DNA of 64,000 nucleotides from contig NC_079242.1 in the NCBI RefSeq assembly GCF_028009165.1, positions 2,666,001-2,730,000 on the forward strand, in the 5' to 3' direction. The notes beneath the pieces were generated by a model. That model was not told the DNA's origin and did not search any database. It saw only the letters and a program-made list of their open reading frames with translations. The position numbers and the translations under genes are program-made. Numbering within the stretch: position 1 is the first letter of the stretch; each line of letters begins with the position of its first letter. Shown piece after piece: positions 54,475 to 64,000 of this stretch. The DNA is from Akanthomyces muscarius (taxonomy: Eukaryota; Ascomycota; Sordariomycetes; Hypocreales; Cordycipitaceae).

Positions 54475-56225
54475 ATGGCTAGCCTTTCATCGTGTGCGAT
54501 GCGCTCGGCGTCCCGCCTGGGTCGCAACTCAGCGCTTGGTCTGACCCTCAAGAGCACTGCCCGTGCTGCTACAATTATCGGCGGCGCCAGGAGGCGAACA
54601 TATGTTACCGGATCGAAGCCCAACAACGCTCAAGTCGAGACAGCCATCAAGCTGGACAAGAAGGACTTTGCTGGCATTCCTCCTTCGATGATGCAGAATG
54701 GCAGTGAGATGAAGATTAGCCCCATGGCAGGTATGTAGTAACTCGCGCGCAGAATCCCCTCAGATGGACAAATTGTTAACGTGAATTTGCAGAGGTCCTC
54801 AAAGATGCTGCCATTATGGAGGAGGGCCAACGGCCAATCTATCTCGACATGCAAGCGACGACGCCCGTCGATCCCAGAGTCCTCGATGCTATGATTCCGT
54901 ACTACGTCGGCGTCTACGGCAACCCGCACTCCCGGACGCACGCTTACGGCTGGGAGAGTGAGAAGGCTGTTGAGGAGGCCCGTGAACATATTGCCAGCCT
55001 CATCGGCGCCGACTCCAAGGAGATTATCTTCACAAGCGGCGCGACTGAGAGCAACAATATGAGCATCAAAGGTGTCGCCCGCTTTTTCGGGCGCTCCGGC
55101 AAGAAGCGACACATCATCACTACACAGACTGAGCACAAGTGTGTGCTTGATAGCTGCAGACATCTTCAGGATGAAGGCTTTGAGATCACATATCTGCCTG
55201 TTCAGAACAACGGTCTCGTCAACATGGATGAGCTCAAGGCGGCCATCCGTCCCGAAACCGCGCTCGTCAGCATCATGGCTGTCAACAACGAGATCGGCGT
55301 CATTCAGCCGATCGCAGAGATTGGCAAGCTGTGCCGTGCCAACAAGATCTTCTTCCATACCGATGCTGCTCAGGCCGTTGGCAAGATTCCCCTCGATGTC
55401 AACGCCATGAACATTGACCTTATGTCTATTTCCTCGCATAAGATTTACGGCCCCAAAGGCATTGGTGCCTGCTACGTCCGTCGCCGTCCTCGTGTCCGTC
55501 TGGATCCCCTCATCACTGGTGGTGGACAGGAGCGTGGTCTTCGCAGCGGCACTTTGGCACCCCCTCTGGTTGCCGGCTTCGGCGAGGCCTGCCGCATCGC
55601 CAAGGAAGAAATGGAGGTACGTGATTCTTTACTTGTTTCTATTTGGTTTTCAGGATGAGTTGCTCTACATGCATGGCTTTCTGAATGGCCCGTGACAAGG
55701 CCGTTTATGTTGATCAAAGCGATTGTCTGATTTGAAAACTACTCTAATACGAATTGTCTTCTGGATTGTTCTCGAAGGCACATATGCTAATTCCGTTAAC
55801 AGTACGACACCAGGCGCATCAAGGCCATGTCTGATCGCTTGCTCAAGGGTCTGCTCTCCATGGAGCACACGACGCAGAACGGCGCGCCTGACGCCTTCTA
55901 CCCTGGCTGCGTGAACGTCTCTTTTGCGTACGTCGAGGGCGAGTCTCTGTTGATGGCTCTCAAGGACATTGCTCTGTCCTCGGGCAGTGCATGCACTTCA
56001 GCTTCGCTCGAGCCCAGCTATGTCCTCCGTGCTCTCGGAAACAGTGATGAGAGTGCCCACAGTAGTATCCGATTCGGTATTGGTCGTTTCACGACCGAGG
56101 CTGAGATTGACTACGTGCTGAAGGCCGTCGACGAGCGTGTTACCTTCCTGCGCGAGCTGAGCCCGCTTTGGGAGCTGGTGCAAGAGGGTATTGACCTCGA
56201 CACCATTCAATGGAGCCAGCACTAA
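54475..56225 (+). CDS. nfs1: Mitochondrial cysteine desulfurase Nfs1
   Basis: Exons 54475..54730, 54793..55616 and 55803..56225, GT-AG and in frame, give 500 aa. The first 60 residues are Ser/Arg/Ala-rich, a mitochondrial presequence. [18 protein letters not shown] opens the class V aminotransferase fold. The PLP lysine is in [10 protein letters not shown] (Lys302). The catalytic loop is [14 protein letters not shown] (Cys424). The C-terminus keeps the eukaryotic [18 protein letters not shown]. Nfs1 with Isd11 takes sulfur from cysteine for Fe-S clusters on the Isu scaffold, and also for tRNA thiolation. It is the source of the sulfur that Atm1, also in this window, exports. Confidence 0.97.
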
Positions 56226-56829
56226 GGAGTAGGAAAATGGCAGGGAAACGGATGGAGTACGACAGGAATTAGTTGCCAGGAGAATGGCATGAACACGGAT
56301 TGATTTCGTGTGTGTATAAGCATTGTATAATAAAGATACCTCTTGTAATCAACTTTCAGGAAGGCATGAAGCCACGAATACACCTAGATTGCTTATCCCT
56401 TGGGTGCGCGGGCAAGCATTTTCGGAATGGATTACAGTGCCCAAAGTGGCCACTTTCGAGGTTCATTGGTGCCTCAGCCACATACAATGATACAATGGAA
56501 CACAATTGCGTGAGAAACACATGAGATGCATGCATGCAATGACAGGGATTCTATCTGGGACGCGTCGTACTCTTTCGATTACGGCTCTCTCGCTACTTGC
56601 ACCCCGCGCACCGCTGCCTCGGCAGTGGTGGATCGCCCTCGTCGCGACTGATCGCCGTTGTAGCTACAACGCTCGGTTCCCTTGAGAAGTCGGCTTCAGC
56701 CGTTATTCCAATGAAACTCTAAAGTGCCTCGGCGACGATATCAATCGAGGTTAGCCCCCGTCCTCACCCTTTTTCATGCCTATTCTTCTTGCCCACTTCC
56801 TCCCAACAGCTCGCGAACTCGCACACACC
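56226..56829. other. Intergenic between nfs1 and the hydrolase
   Basis: 604 bp, nfs1 3' flank and hydrolase promoter. An in-frame ATG at 56776 is treated as leader. Nothing else seen. Confidence 0.5.
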
Positions 56830-57798
56830 ATGGCAGCAGCAGCTTCTCACTTGCCCACATATGCTGACCAGCAGGCCTGGAAGGACATTCAAGATTTTCT
56901 GCCGGCGCGCCTGCGCTTCACGCCCGAGCACGCGCCGGTCGAGGAGTTTTGGTCGCACCGCGGCCACGACATCCACCTCGACCGCTGGCGCAACCCGTCG
57001 GCGCCGGCGCGCGTGATCCTGCACCACGGCGTCGGCACCAACGGCCGCCAAATGTCCATGATCCTGGGCGTGCCGCTGCATGCCGCAGGCTACGAGCTCG
57101 TGGCAGTGGACATGCCCGGCTACGGCTGCACGCGCGCGTCTGCCCAGAGCAAGCCGTGGCCGTACGACGAGTGGGTGCAGATTGCGAGCGACTTCATCGA
57201 CCACGAGCGAGCGAGCGACGCGCGCCCGATTGTGCTATACGGTCTCTCGGCGGGCGGCATGCTCGCGTACCACGCGGCGGCGCGGAACAAAAAGGTGGCG
57301 GGCGTCGTGGGCATGACGTTTCTCGACCAACGCATCCAGCAGGTCGCCGACGAGACGGCGCTCAACGTGGTCATGTCGCGCGCGGGCATACCGCTCGCCA
57401 GGCTGGCCAACGCGTCGGGCCTGCAGTCGCTCAAGCTGCCGATGGCGTGGACAAGCAAGATGCACACGCTGGTCAACGACCCCAAGGCGCTCAAGGTGTT
57501 TCTGAAGGACAAGACGTCGGCGGGCTCGGCGGCGTCGATGCGGTTCCTCGCCACGTACGCGGGCTACAAGCCGGCGCTGGAGTACAGGGACTTTGACGTG
57601 TGTCCGATCCTGCTGACCCAGCCGGGCGAGGACAGGTGGACGCCTTTGCACCTCAGCAAGCTGGTTCTGGACAAGTTCGACAAGGTACCGGTGAAGATTG
57701 TCGAGCTCGAGGGCGCGGGGCACTACCCGCTCGAGGACAAGGGGCTGCAGCAGCTGGCCGATGCTATTTTGGAATTTTTGAGCTCCGTGGCTCAGTGA
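56830..57798 (+). CDS. Alpha/beta hydrolase
   Basis: Single exon, 322 aa from the ATG at 56830, which has the better context (ACACCATGG); an upstream in-frame ATG at 56776 would add 18 residues. The nucleophile elbow is GLSAGG (Ser about residue 140), the acid is Asp in PGEDRWTP (about 266) and the His is in GAGHYPLE (about 298). The oxyanion-region motif is HHGVGTNGRQM, and the lid lies around residues 170-230. It is a bacterial-like serine hydrolase, perhaps a thioesterase or lactonase. No signal peptide is seen. The substrate is unknown. Confidence 0.85.
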   Translation: MAAAASHLPTYADQQAWKDIQDFLPARLRFTPEHAPVEEFWSHRGHDIHLDRWRNPSAPARVILHHGVGTNGRQMSMILGVPLHAAGYELVAVDMPGYGCTRASAQSKPWPYDEWVQIASDFIDHERASDARPIVLYGLSAGGMLAYHAAARNKKVAGVVGMTFLDQRIQQVADETALNVVMSRAGIPLARLANASGLQSLKLPMAWTSKMHTLVNDPKALKVFLKDKTSAGSAASMRFLATYAGYKPALEYRDFDVCPILLTQPGEDRWTPLHLSKLVLDKFDKVPVKIVELEGAGHYPLEDKGLQQLADAILEFLSSVAQ

Positions 57799-58744
57799 AG
57801 AGGGTTCTGTATCGCTGCCTCCACCCACATGAGGGTGGCCATCGAAGCTTTTGTTTGCTTTTCAGTGTTTAACTTGATACCCAGGCTATCGATACTAATA
57901 CCAACGTCTCACCCAAGTTGGGCATAGTTTTCTCCATCTCAACGTGCCTCACGTCTCAGGCAACGGCTGTGTTGCTGGTCCACGTAACGGGATCATTATT
58001 GCGATCGCCTACAGAAGTTTCCCGTAGCAATTTTACAAAGACAGATGGTATGTAGACACCGTAGATTCGATGCACACCTTAGGCGATCCCACCGTTGGAT
58101 GTGTTGCAGGCCCACCCCTCGCAACGTGGTAGTCGTTTTCGACGGACCCCTATCTCGATGCCAATGCACCAGCCACATGGGAATGGAGAAGAGTTGATTC
58201 GACGCGCGGTCATGGAACAAACGGAACAAACTTGAGCATTCCTTGGCTCGAGATGCATCAGCGGCGTTGTCGACCTGCATCGTCGGTGGCTCAGGACGCG
58301 CCAGCCACAGGGAGTGAACCCCGCTAAAATGACACGCAGTGTGGCACCTGTCTGCCTCGAGGAGCTTCTATGACATCACTATTGCGGAAGTTGCGCCACA
58401 TCAAGCTCGAGCTCTTTGGCTGTCCATCCAACCATCGTGTGCGCCATGGGAAAGCACGGATGGAAACGGCAAAGCCGTGTGGAAGGGTCGCCGCACATGT
58501 CAGATGAGGGTTTCGTGAGCTAATCAAAAAAAAAAAATCTCAGGGAAAGAGGGGTATCGTGAGGAAGCAGGGTCGTACACGAACAGAGTATAAAGCTGTC
58601 CCGCCCCTCTTTCTCCCACACACCATCCCTCTCTTGACAACAAACCACTCTTCAGTTTCTCTGCTCACAAGACTGCTACTACTACTTCCACTTACTTTGA
58701 TTCTCTCTATTTCACCCAGAACCAAAATAGCCAACACCGCCATC
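57799..58744. other. Intergenic between the hydrolase and the CsbD-like gene
   Basis: 946 bp with a 12-base A run near 58527 and the TATA box listed separately. No coding signal apart from shadows. Confidence 0.5.
58589..58595 (+). promoter_or_regulatory. TATA box of the CsbD-like gene
   Basis: TATAAAG about 156 bp upstream of the ATG at 58745, followed by a CT-rich leader as in strongly expressed fungal genes. Confidence 0.6.
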
Positions 58745-59374
58745 ATGTCTGACCAGACCAACCAGCAGCAGACCCCCTCCACTCTCCAGTCCTACGTGAA
58801 CTCGGCATCCGGTGCCGTTCAGAGCGCTATTGGCAGTTTGACTGGCAACACCGGCGATCAGGCTCAGGGCCAGGTCACTCAAGATCAGGCCAAGGCTGAG
58901 CACGAGCAGTCCAAGGCTGGCGTCAAGGCTGCCGGCGTCAGCGTCTCGAGCGACGGCGGCGTTGCCAAGGATAGCGCCGACCGCACCGATGGTTCTTGGA
59001 ACCAAACTATCGGCTCCGCCAAGGAAGCCGTTGGTGGTCTTCTCGGCCACGAGGTACGTTTCCCAAGCAAGGTGCCTGTCATGGCGAAGCTACGATACTG
59101 ACAACGATCCTAGGGTCTGAAGAAGGCCGGCCGCGAACAGAACCTCGAGGGACAACAGCAGGAGGCCAAGGGCCAGGTCAGCGATCTGGCTGGCGGCGTT
59201 TCTGACCGTGCCAAAGGCGTTGTCGGTGGTGCCGTTGCCAGCGCTATGGGCGACAACGAGGGCAAGGCTCACTACGACCAGGTGCGTGCCGACGGCAAGG
59301 CCGCCCAGCGTGGTGTCGAGGCCGATCTCGAAAAGAAGGCCGAGGCCGAGCAAGCTCAGAAGGACAAGCAGTAG
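58745..59374 (+). CDS. CsbD-like stress protein
   Basis: Exons 58745..59053 and 59114..59374 give 189 aa. The frame is open further upstream, but MSDQTNQQQ at 58745 follows a CT-rich leader and a TATA box. It is very hydrophilic (Gln, Ala, Gly, Lys, Asp), and CsbD-type helical repeats are visible: WNQTIGSAKEAVGGLLGHE, LKKAGREQNLEGQQQEAKGQ and HYDQVRADGKAAQRG. Fungal members are abundant, stress- or conidiation-induced proteins of uncertain function, some reported to bind cruciform DNA. No signal peptide. High expression is suggested by the TATA box, the leader and biased codons. Confidence 0.85.
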
Positions 59375-59628
59375 AGTGTTGCCTGCAGCTCCTTTGTGGA
59401 CAAGAGTTATACCCCTTTGATACCTGAAGACTTTATGCGTAACGATATATTAGCCCAGTAGCTTTAATACATGTTTACTTGATCAAACTTCACTCAGTAG
59501 AGGATTCAGAAGCAGTGACATGGACCATGAACCCTGAAGCGACGATACGCATAAAATGGTTGTATTATAAATATGGCTCATTAACAATAGTTTTTTCCGT
59601 ATCCTCCCTGTTCATTCCCATGTGCTCA

Positions 59629-59968
59629 TTAACAAGGGCAAGGGAAGATGCAGAAGTTGCAAGGAATCGGGCATGGAATAATGAAGCAGAACCGGCCAGG
59701 GCACGTCTCTCCGCCTCCTCGCAGCCCGAGTTCGGGGTCGGCGTTCTGAGTATCGGCCGTTTCGGCGTGCGCTTGTTGGGGGTCTAAATTGTGACTGTCA
59801 GCTCTCACTTCCATCCGATGCACGCTCATCTCCCCGCCTTCCATTCTTTGCGACGGCGCCGTAGGTAAACGTACCCATAGCTTGGTGACGGGTTGGCTGG
59901 CTGGTGAACATGGCGGGCTCTGGGCGCGTCATTTCGACGGCCTTTTCGGTACTCGATGTGCCAGTCAT
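59629..59968 (-). CDS. Very small protein with cysteine-rich hydrophobic tail (82 aa)
   Basis: Exons 59968..59875 and 59783..59629 with a GTACGT...GCTGAC...TTTAG intron. The ATG at 59968 (MTGTSSTEKAVEM) is preferred. Splicing places DPQQAHAE after HQAM and the protein ends GLRGGGETCPGRFCF followed by IIPCPIPCNFCIFPCPC. Seven cysteines occur in the last 25 residues among Pro, Phe and Ile. This tail looks like a palmitoylated or membrane-inserting end, or a metal-binding cluster. I have the impression of a conserved fungal family, but cannot name it. A single-exon reading would lose the tail. Confidence 0.65.
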
Positions 59969-60516
59969 TATGTATGAAGTTATTCGATGTTTGATGAATT
60001 CTGTCGCAAGCTCTCGTCTTGTCGCTTCTGAGGAGAATCGTTGTGCGTATGGAAGGGGGAGAACGGGCGTTTCTGGCAGAAGCTGCGCCACGGGAGGCCA
60101 TCGTCATAGGAGTGGCGCCAGATCGACGGCAGCCCCGCCACGTTTTTTCTTAGCAGGATCAAAACGTCCGAGCCACAAACCTACCCGGCAGTTGACTCCG
60201 TGATAATTACGTGAGGGTCATCGAGCGCCATGGTCATATTTTAGCAGAAAAAGAAATTATGGTAGAATGCTGCAGTGAGTTTCATGTCTTCTCGGATGCC
60301 AAATTAGTGTGTGATGGACTGTGGCTGCAGAGACGCTGTATTCAGCTTGAAGTAAAAGTATGTAAGCTAAGGGCAGAACTATGCCTGCCTCACATAAGGC
60401 CGCTAATCATTTCCCTCCAGCTTGCGCGGAGAGTTGGTCAACTCACATAACAGCATGAATCGACATTATTGTATATTGATAGATTGATAATCTGCATTGC
60501 ATAGTAACCAACCAGC
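59969..60516. other. Intergenic between the cysteine-tail gene and the CHAP gene
   Basis: 548 bp. The frame upstream of the cysteine-tail gene stays open to about 60091 but lacks a coding look. Nothing else seen. Confidence 0.45.
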
Positions 60517-61248
60517 TTAGACCTTGATGTGGATATAGCTAAACGTGCTCTTGGCCACTGTCCGCGTACCGTACGCCTTCTTGTGCACATAATTATACTC
60601 CTCCACCGTGACCTTGTCGCCCGACACCTTGGTCACCCACGCGACGTGGCCGGCCCCGGCATTGGTCTGCGCGACGCAGCCGGGGACGGGCTTGCTGTCG
60701 ATGCGGACCTTGGTCTGGCGCGCCGCCTCATCCCAGATCTTGGCGTCGCCCCAGTGCGCGCCCTTGTACTGGTTGGTGAACTTGACGCCGAGGCGCTTGT
60801 TTACGCGAAACGCCACGAAGCTGGTGCACTCGCACTTGTAAAACGCCCACGGGTCGGCGCTGCTGCACGAGCCTGAGTACGGGTAGTCGTTGGTGACGGG
60901 GCTGGGGATGGCGGCGGCGGCGGCGGCTTCGTCCTCGGCGCGGAGCTCAAGCAGGAAAGACGTATAGTCGTCGTCTTCAGAGGAGGGATCGCATGCGGCG
61001 AGGCTGGAAGGTGCATGGGGGACGTGCGCGGCGGAGACGAAGCAGTTGTCAGAGGTCTTGTACCATGTCTCGTCCTCTAGCTGTGCCTGGCAGCTCAGAG
61101 AAATGTCTTGCTCGGTGGCGTATGCGCGGAGGCTGGCGTAGTCGGCGCCCGGGCCGGTGTGGCACTGGACGCCATCACCCCGGATGGCGAAGCCACTGGC
61201 GACGGGAATGGCCGCAATGGCGATTTGCGCGATGGATGAGCACTTCAT
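60517..61248 (-). CDS. Secreted SH3b-CHAP amidase-like protein
   Basis: Single exon, 243 aa. A signal peptide covers residues 1 to about 19 (IAQIAIAAIPVASG). Residues about 24-78 resemble a bacterial SH3 domain (VQCHTGPGADYASL..., WYKTSDNCFVSAAHV). A linker with an Ala run follows, then a CHAP domain: YKCECTSFVAFRVNKRLG with the likely nucleophile Cys141, HWGDAKIWDEAA, AGAGHVAWVTKV with His201, and VEEYNYV with the acidic or amide third residue. In bacteria and phages CHAP enzymes cut peptidoglycan amide bonds. A secreted fungal version would act on competing bacteria, by inference. Gene origin by transfer from bacteria is possible. A TATA box is 91 bp upstream. Confidence 0.85.
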   Translation of the reverse strand: MKCSSIAQIAIAAIPVASGFAIRGDGVQCHTGPGADYASLRAYATEQDISLSCQAQLEDETWYKTSDNCFVSAAHVPHAPSSLAACDPSSEDDDYTSFLLELRAEDEAAAAAAIPSPVTNDYPYSGSCSSADPWAFYKCECTSFVAFRVNKRLGVKFTNQYKGAHWGDAKIWDEAARQTKVRIDSKPVPGCVAQTNAGAGHVAWVTKVSGDKVTVEEYNYVHKKAYGTRTVAKSTFSYIHIKV

Positions 61249-62629
61249 TTTAAAGGGATGAAAAATACTAGCAGGGAACAGCAGAGTAGTGGATCTTGTC
61301 TTTCTGGGTTACACTGCTCAACAAAGGGCCGGACAGCCATATTTATAGTTGAGAAAAGACTACAAAGCCAAGTGTTCGCTAACGGCAATTAAGTGCTTAT
61401 GCCTGCTCGTTCCCGTCGCGAAAGAGCCTGGACGGTGCCTGGTGTAAGTGAGCGGAGCCAGGGTTTTCAGCTCTTCCTGTAGGACAATTGCATGGTTGCA
61501 GTTTCGGCACTGAGGATCCCATCAGCAATTTTCAGCTCTTCAGCCGCAGCTGGATGGAGCGAACATGTCAATCAGGTTCAACTTCGAAAACTGGCGTTCT
61601 CTGACATCGCTTGATGCCATGTAGCGACGACCAGCTTCGAATCACCCGTGCCCGGCATTTAAAATGGACGGTGTCTATAAAACGACGGCATAGTTCTAGT
61701 CCGCAGAAGATCGCGTTGGGATTATAAAACACAAACCTAACAATAAAGAGGGATGTAACGAGGGCTTCAAAGTTTTATTTGGGAAACAAAGCCCCGGCAA
61801 ACCCGCCGAAATTCCTGAAACGAGGGGCTTACATGACAACGATGAGCGCTCGGCGGAGTCACAGAGTGAAGAGTGCGAAAAAAAAAAAGAAAAAAAAAAG
61901 ATATAGTGCCAAAGAATAAGAAGCAGATAAGCTCAAAAGAAAGAAAAGCAGTCAGGCGAACGAGATTCAGACGGCACTTGAGCAAAGTCAGAGACTGAGA
62001 GTACAAGCATCATCGGTTGGACAGCGCCCTTTGTGGCGATTCATTACTACCGAGCAAAGTACTACCGAGCAAAGGTTGGAAAGTCGTGCAGTGTAGTTTC
62101 ACGACTGACTAGATAAATAAGAGTCTGCGCATAAAGCAAAAATGGCTACTGGTCAGTCACATGTGTCGTTCGAACAGACGATAGGTTGCCTTTAAAGGAG
62201 ATGCGATGGAGCAAACTGCTTGTCAACACACGTCCTGCTGAAGAAATATAGTACCAAAACCTCCGTGTAAACGTAAATAAACCAGTCAAAAACTTTTTAC
62301 CTCTTTTTCTCAATCATGTAGCCTAGTAATGCGATTTGTATTGCGCGCTCGTTCTTTCATGGACTTGATCGTGATGCGGACAGCATAACGCCAACATCGC
62401 TTTGAAGACAACAATTGATAGCCACCAACAAAGAACCCCACGATGATTTAATACTTCGTTCCAAACTTGTAGAACTATTTAAATGATTGCAAGGTTCTTC
62501 TGTAGCTGCTGGAATATCTCTCCTACACACGCAGTCACTTGCCTACTACCCAAACCAACTTCTCAATACAATCTCCTCCCAAAATAATTTCCCAAAGCAC
62601 CCTCCCAACTCTACACTTTTTCCTCCACA
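61249..62629. other. Intergenic 1.4 kb between divergent genes
   Basis: Promoters of the CHAP gene (-) and the 292-aa protein gene (+). It has A-rich runs at about 61878..61900 and a 17-bp-spaced direct repeat ACTACCGAGCAAAG near 62045 and 62062. Confidence 0.5.
61339..61347 (-). promoter_or_regulatory. TATA box of the CHAP gene
   Basis: TATAAATAT on the minus strand, about 91 bp before the ATG at 61248. Confidence 0.6.
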
Positions 62630-63508
62630 ATGAAGTTCATCTTTCTCGACCACCGTCAACAGGACAAGAAGACAGAACTCGCCCGCTTGCGGGACCTGGC
62701 GATTGACAAACCAAACGATGGCACCAGCGACCTGTGGCAATACATTTTCAGCAGTACCTTTCGCGGGGAAAGGTGGCGTGTCGAGACAGACGGCTCTACC
62801 CTCATAAATAAAGAAAATAATAGTATCGAAATCCGCGTGTACAGATCTACACAGAGCACAGAGCCCGGCCCTTTCCTCGTGTGGCGCGGGCGTCAGCCAA
62901 AGCGGGACTTCGAAAACCGGGACGACATCGAAGGCGACCTCAGAAAGCAGGCCCTCGGCGCTGGACTGCTTCAGCTTAAGTATTATCCGGAAAGACATTC
63001 GATCTGGATCATGACGAGCATAGGAGCCAGCGCCAAACTGTGGGTGCTTCGGTCACGCACAAGCAACGAGCCCACTCCGGAGCTCACTCCGGTCTGGCCT
63101 GATGAAGTGCCGGTGCTGGGGTCAAAGCCACTGACTTGCCTGCACAACCCCCAGAATCCCATTGGTGTACCCTTTTGGGGACCTGGTTCTCGATATATCG
63201 AGGAGGAGGAAATGATCCATGGGCCTATCACTTCAGAGGGCCTCGGCCGGATTCCGGAATGGAACTCTTCACAGCAGCGGGCTGTTCACGTGATGCGCGC
63301 TGGTCGGGAGCTGTTTGGACCTGAAGATGCTGTAGGCCATGGTCGAGAACTAGAGTATAGATGGAGTCAGATCGGGTGTCATGATCTCCACGAAGTACAC
63401 CCCGTGCCGAATGCCTACAATGACATCAAGACCTACCCGGGACACTACGAGGATATTTTGGCACACATTAAGAAAAACCCGGACGCCAAATTCTTTGTAC
63501 AGACCTAG
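62630..63508 (+). CDS. Unrecognised 292-aa protein
   Basis: Single exon, ATG at 62630 in good context (ACAATGAAG). Predicted soluble, no signal peptide or membrane segment. It opens MKFIFLDHRQQDKKTELARL. The middle holds WRGRQPKRDFENRDDIEGDLRKQ, and the end DLHEVHPVPNAYNDIKTYPGHYEDILAHIKK. The base and codon composition fits a real gene and the upstream region is pyrimidine-rich with an adjacent long leader. I do not recognise the family. A conserved, lineage-restricted ascomycete protein seems likely. Confidence 0.7.
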   Translation: MKFIFLDHRQQDKKTELARLRDLAIDKPNDGTSDLWQYIFSSTFRGERWRVETDGSTLINKENNSIEIRVYRSTQSTEPGPFLVWRGRQPKRDFENRDDIEGDLRKQALGAGLLQLKYYPERHSIWIMTSIGASAKLWVLRSRTSNEPTPELTPVWPDEVPVLGSKPLTCLHNPQNPIGVPFWGPGSRYIEEEEMIHGPITSEGLGRIPEWNSSQQRAVHVMRAGRELFGPEDAVGHGRELEYRWSQIGCHDLHEVHPVPNAYNDIKTYPGHYEDILAHIKKNPDAKFFVQT

Positions 63509-64000
63509 GATCCTCGACGCTCTGAGCTTCGTGCCTTTTTTGCTTATAGTTGCATGTTTCTTCGTTAATGTTTTGTATTTTAGTTAGATCGAGGGTCAGC
63601 GCAAACTAGGACATGGACCAATAAATTGTATTATCATCTAAGATCTCTGAGATCATACGGTTTCACCCCTACTTCTCTCCATTGAATGCGAGTGTGATGC
63701 CAAAGAAATGCGCAAAGTCCTTAATGGCAAGTCTTACTGGCTATACTCTTTTCGGAGACTTGCGTTAGGTTGCTGTTTGCGAGTTGCATTTCCATATTGC
63801 GCGATATGAAGTACACTTCGCCTCAACTGCAAATGCTGAGATAGGCTGCAGCGGCCGTAACAACTGGTCACTTTGAGGGGCAAACGTAGAAAAAAGAACC
63901 ATCATGTAATAGTTGTAAGAGTCACCCTGTCATTCGTTCGAGGCATGTGCTGGGCCGTTGGGCCCGCCACAGGTCTAAATTTTGGGGGTCGTCGCTCAGG
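63509..64000. other. 3' flank to the end of the window
   Basis: 492 bp, with no ORF and no RNA gene seen. Confidence 0.45.

Noticed and set aside
59798..60091. 97-codon single-exon reading of the cysteine-tail gene
   Set aside because: Runs through a good intron (GTACGT, GCTGAC, TTTAG) and loses the conserved-looking C-terminus.

Overview
The window is nuclear DNA of a filamentous ascomycete. Genes carry short GT-AG introns (about 50-110 bp) with CTAAC/CTGAC/CTAAT-like branch sites. Intergenic spaces are 0.3-5 kb, there are no operons, and several products are typically fungal (siderophore transporter, Rvs167, Atm1, Nfs1, Rrp7, Reb1-like Myb factor, CsbD-like protein). Gene content suggests Pezizomycotina, probably Sordariomycetes/Hypocreales; the order is an inference. 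I rebuilt 28 loci: 27 protein-coding models (one a low-confidence ORF) and one frameshifted copy. Exon joins were checked for frame by hand. A possible degraded ligase relic is listed as well.

Layout. 0-5.2 kb: Reb1-like Myb protein, then a seven-exon flavin monooxygenase. 5.7-8.1 kb: a P450 whose heme loop appears to lack the cysteine, and a small secreted protein. 9.3-16.4 kb: mitochondrial ABC exporter Atm1, a siderophore MFS transporter, an M24-type protein and a SnoaL-like protein. 18.2-26.7 kb: a methyltransferase, an AIF/FSP1-like oxidoreductase, a GNAT acetyltransferase, an MFS permease and a medium-chain reductase. 26.7-35.2 kb: a gene-poor accessory region with a direct tandem duplication of a small cysteine-rich gene (one copy frameshifted), a third relative and a Ser/Thr-rich ORF. 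35.2-37.0 kb: glutamine synthetase, followed by 4.4 kb without a convincing gene. 41.4-56.2 kb: housekeeping block with TMEM19-like protein, carotenoid oxygenase, Msd1/SSX2IP-like protein, Rrp7, a MOSC-reductase-ferredoxin fusion, Rvs167 and Nfs1. 56.8-63.5 kb: alpha/beta hydrolase, CsbD-like protein, a tiny cysteine-tail protein, a secreted SH3b-CHAP protein and an unrecognised 292-aa protein.

How the genes relate. Several products handle iron or Fe-S clusters: Nfs1 supplies sulfur, Atm1 exports a sulfur species from mitochondria, a siderophore transporter sits beside atm1, and the MOSC fusion carries a plant-type [2Fe-2S] centre. Perfect ATCWGATAA sites (the consensus of SreA/Urbs1 iron-responsive GATA repressors) lie upstream of the siderophore transporter and, as a close pair, upstream of the AIF/FSP1-like gene. 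Co-regulation is an inference.

The least explained parts are the cysteine-rich tandem duplication with its 20-bp repeats in the 5' regions, the P450 heme loop, the CHAP protein and the long gene-free stretch upstream of glutamine synthetase. I found no rRNA, tRNA, CRISPR array or intact transposon.
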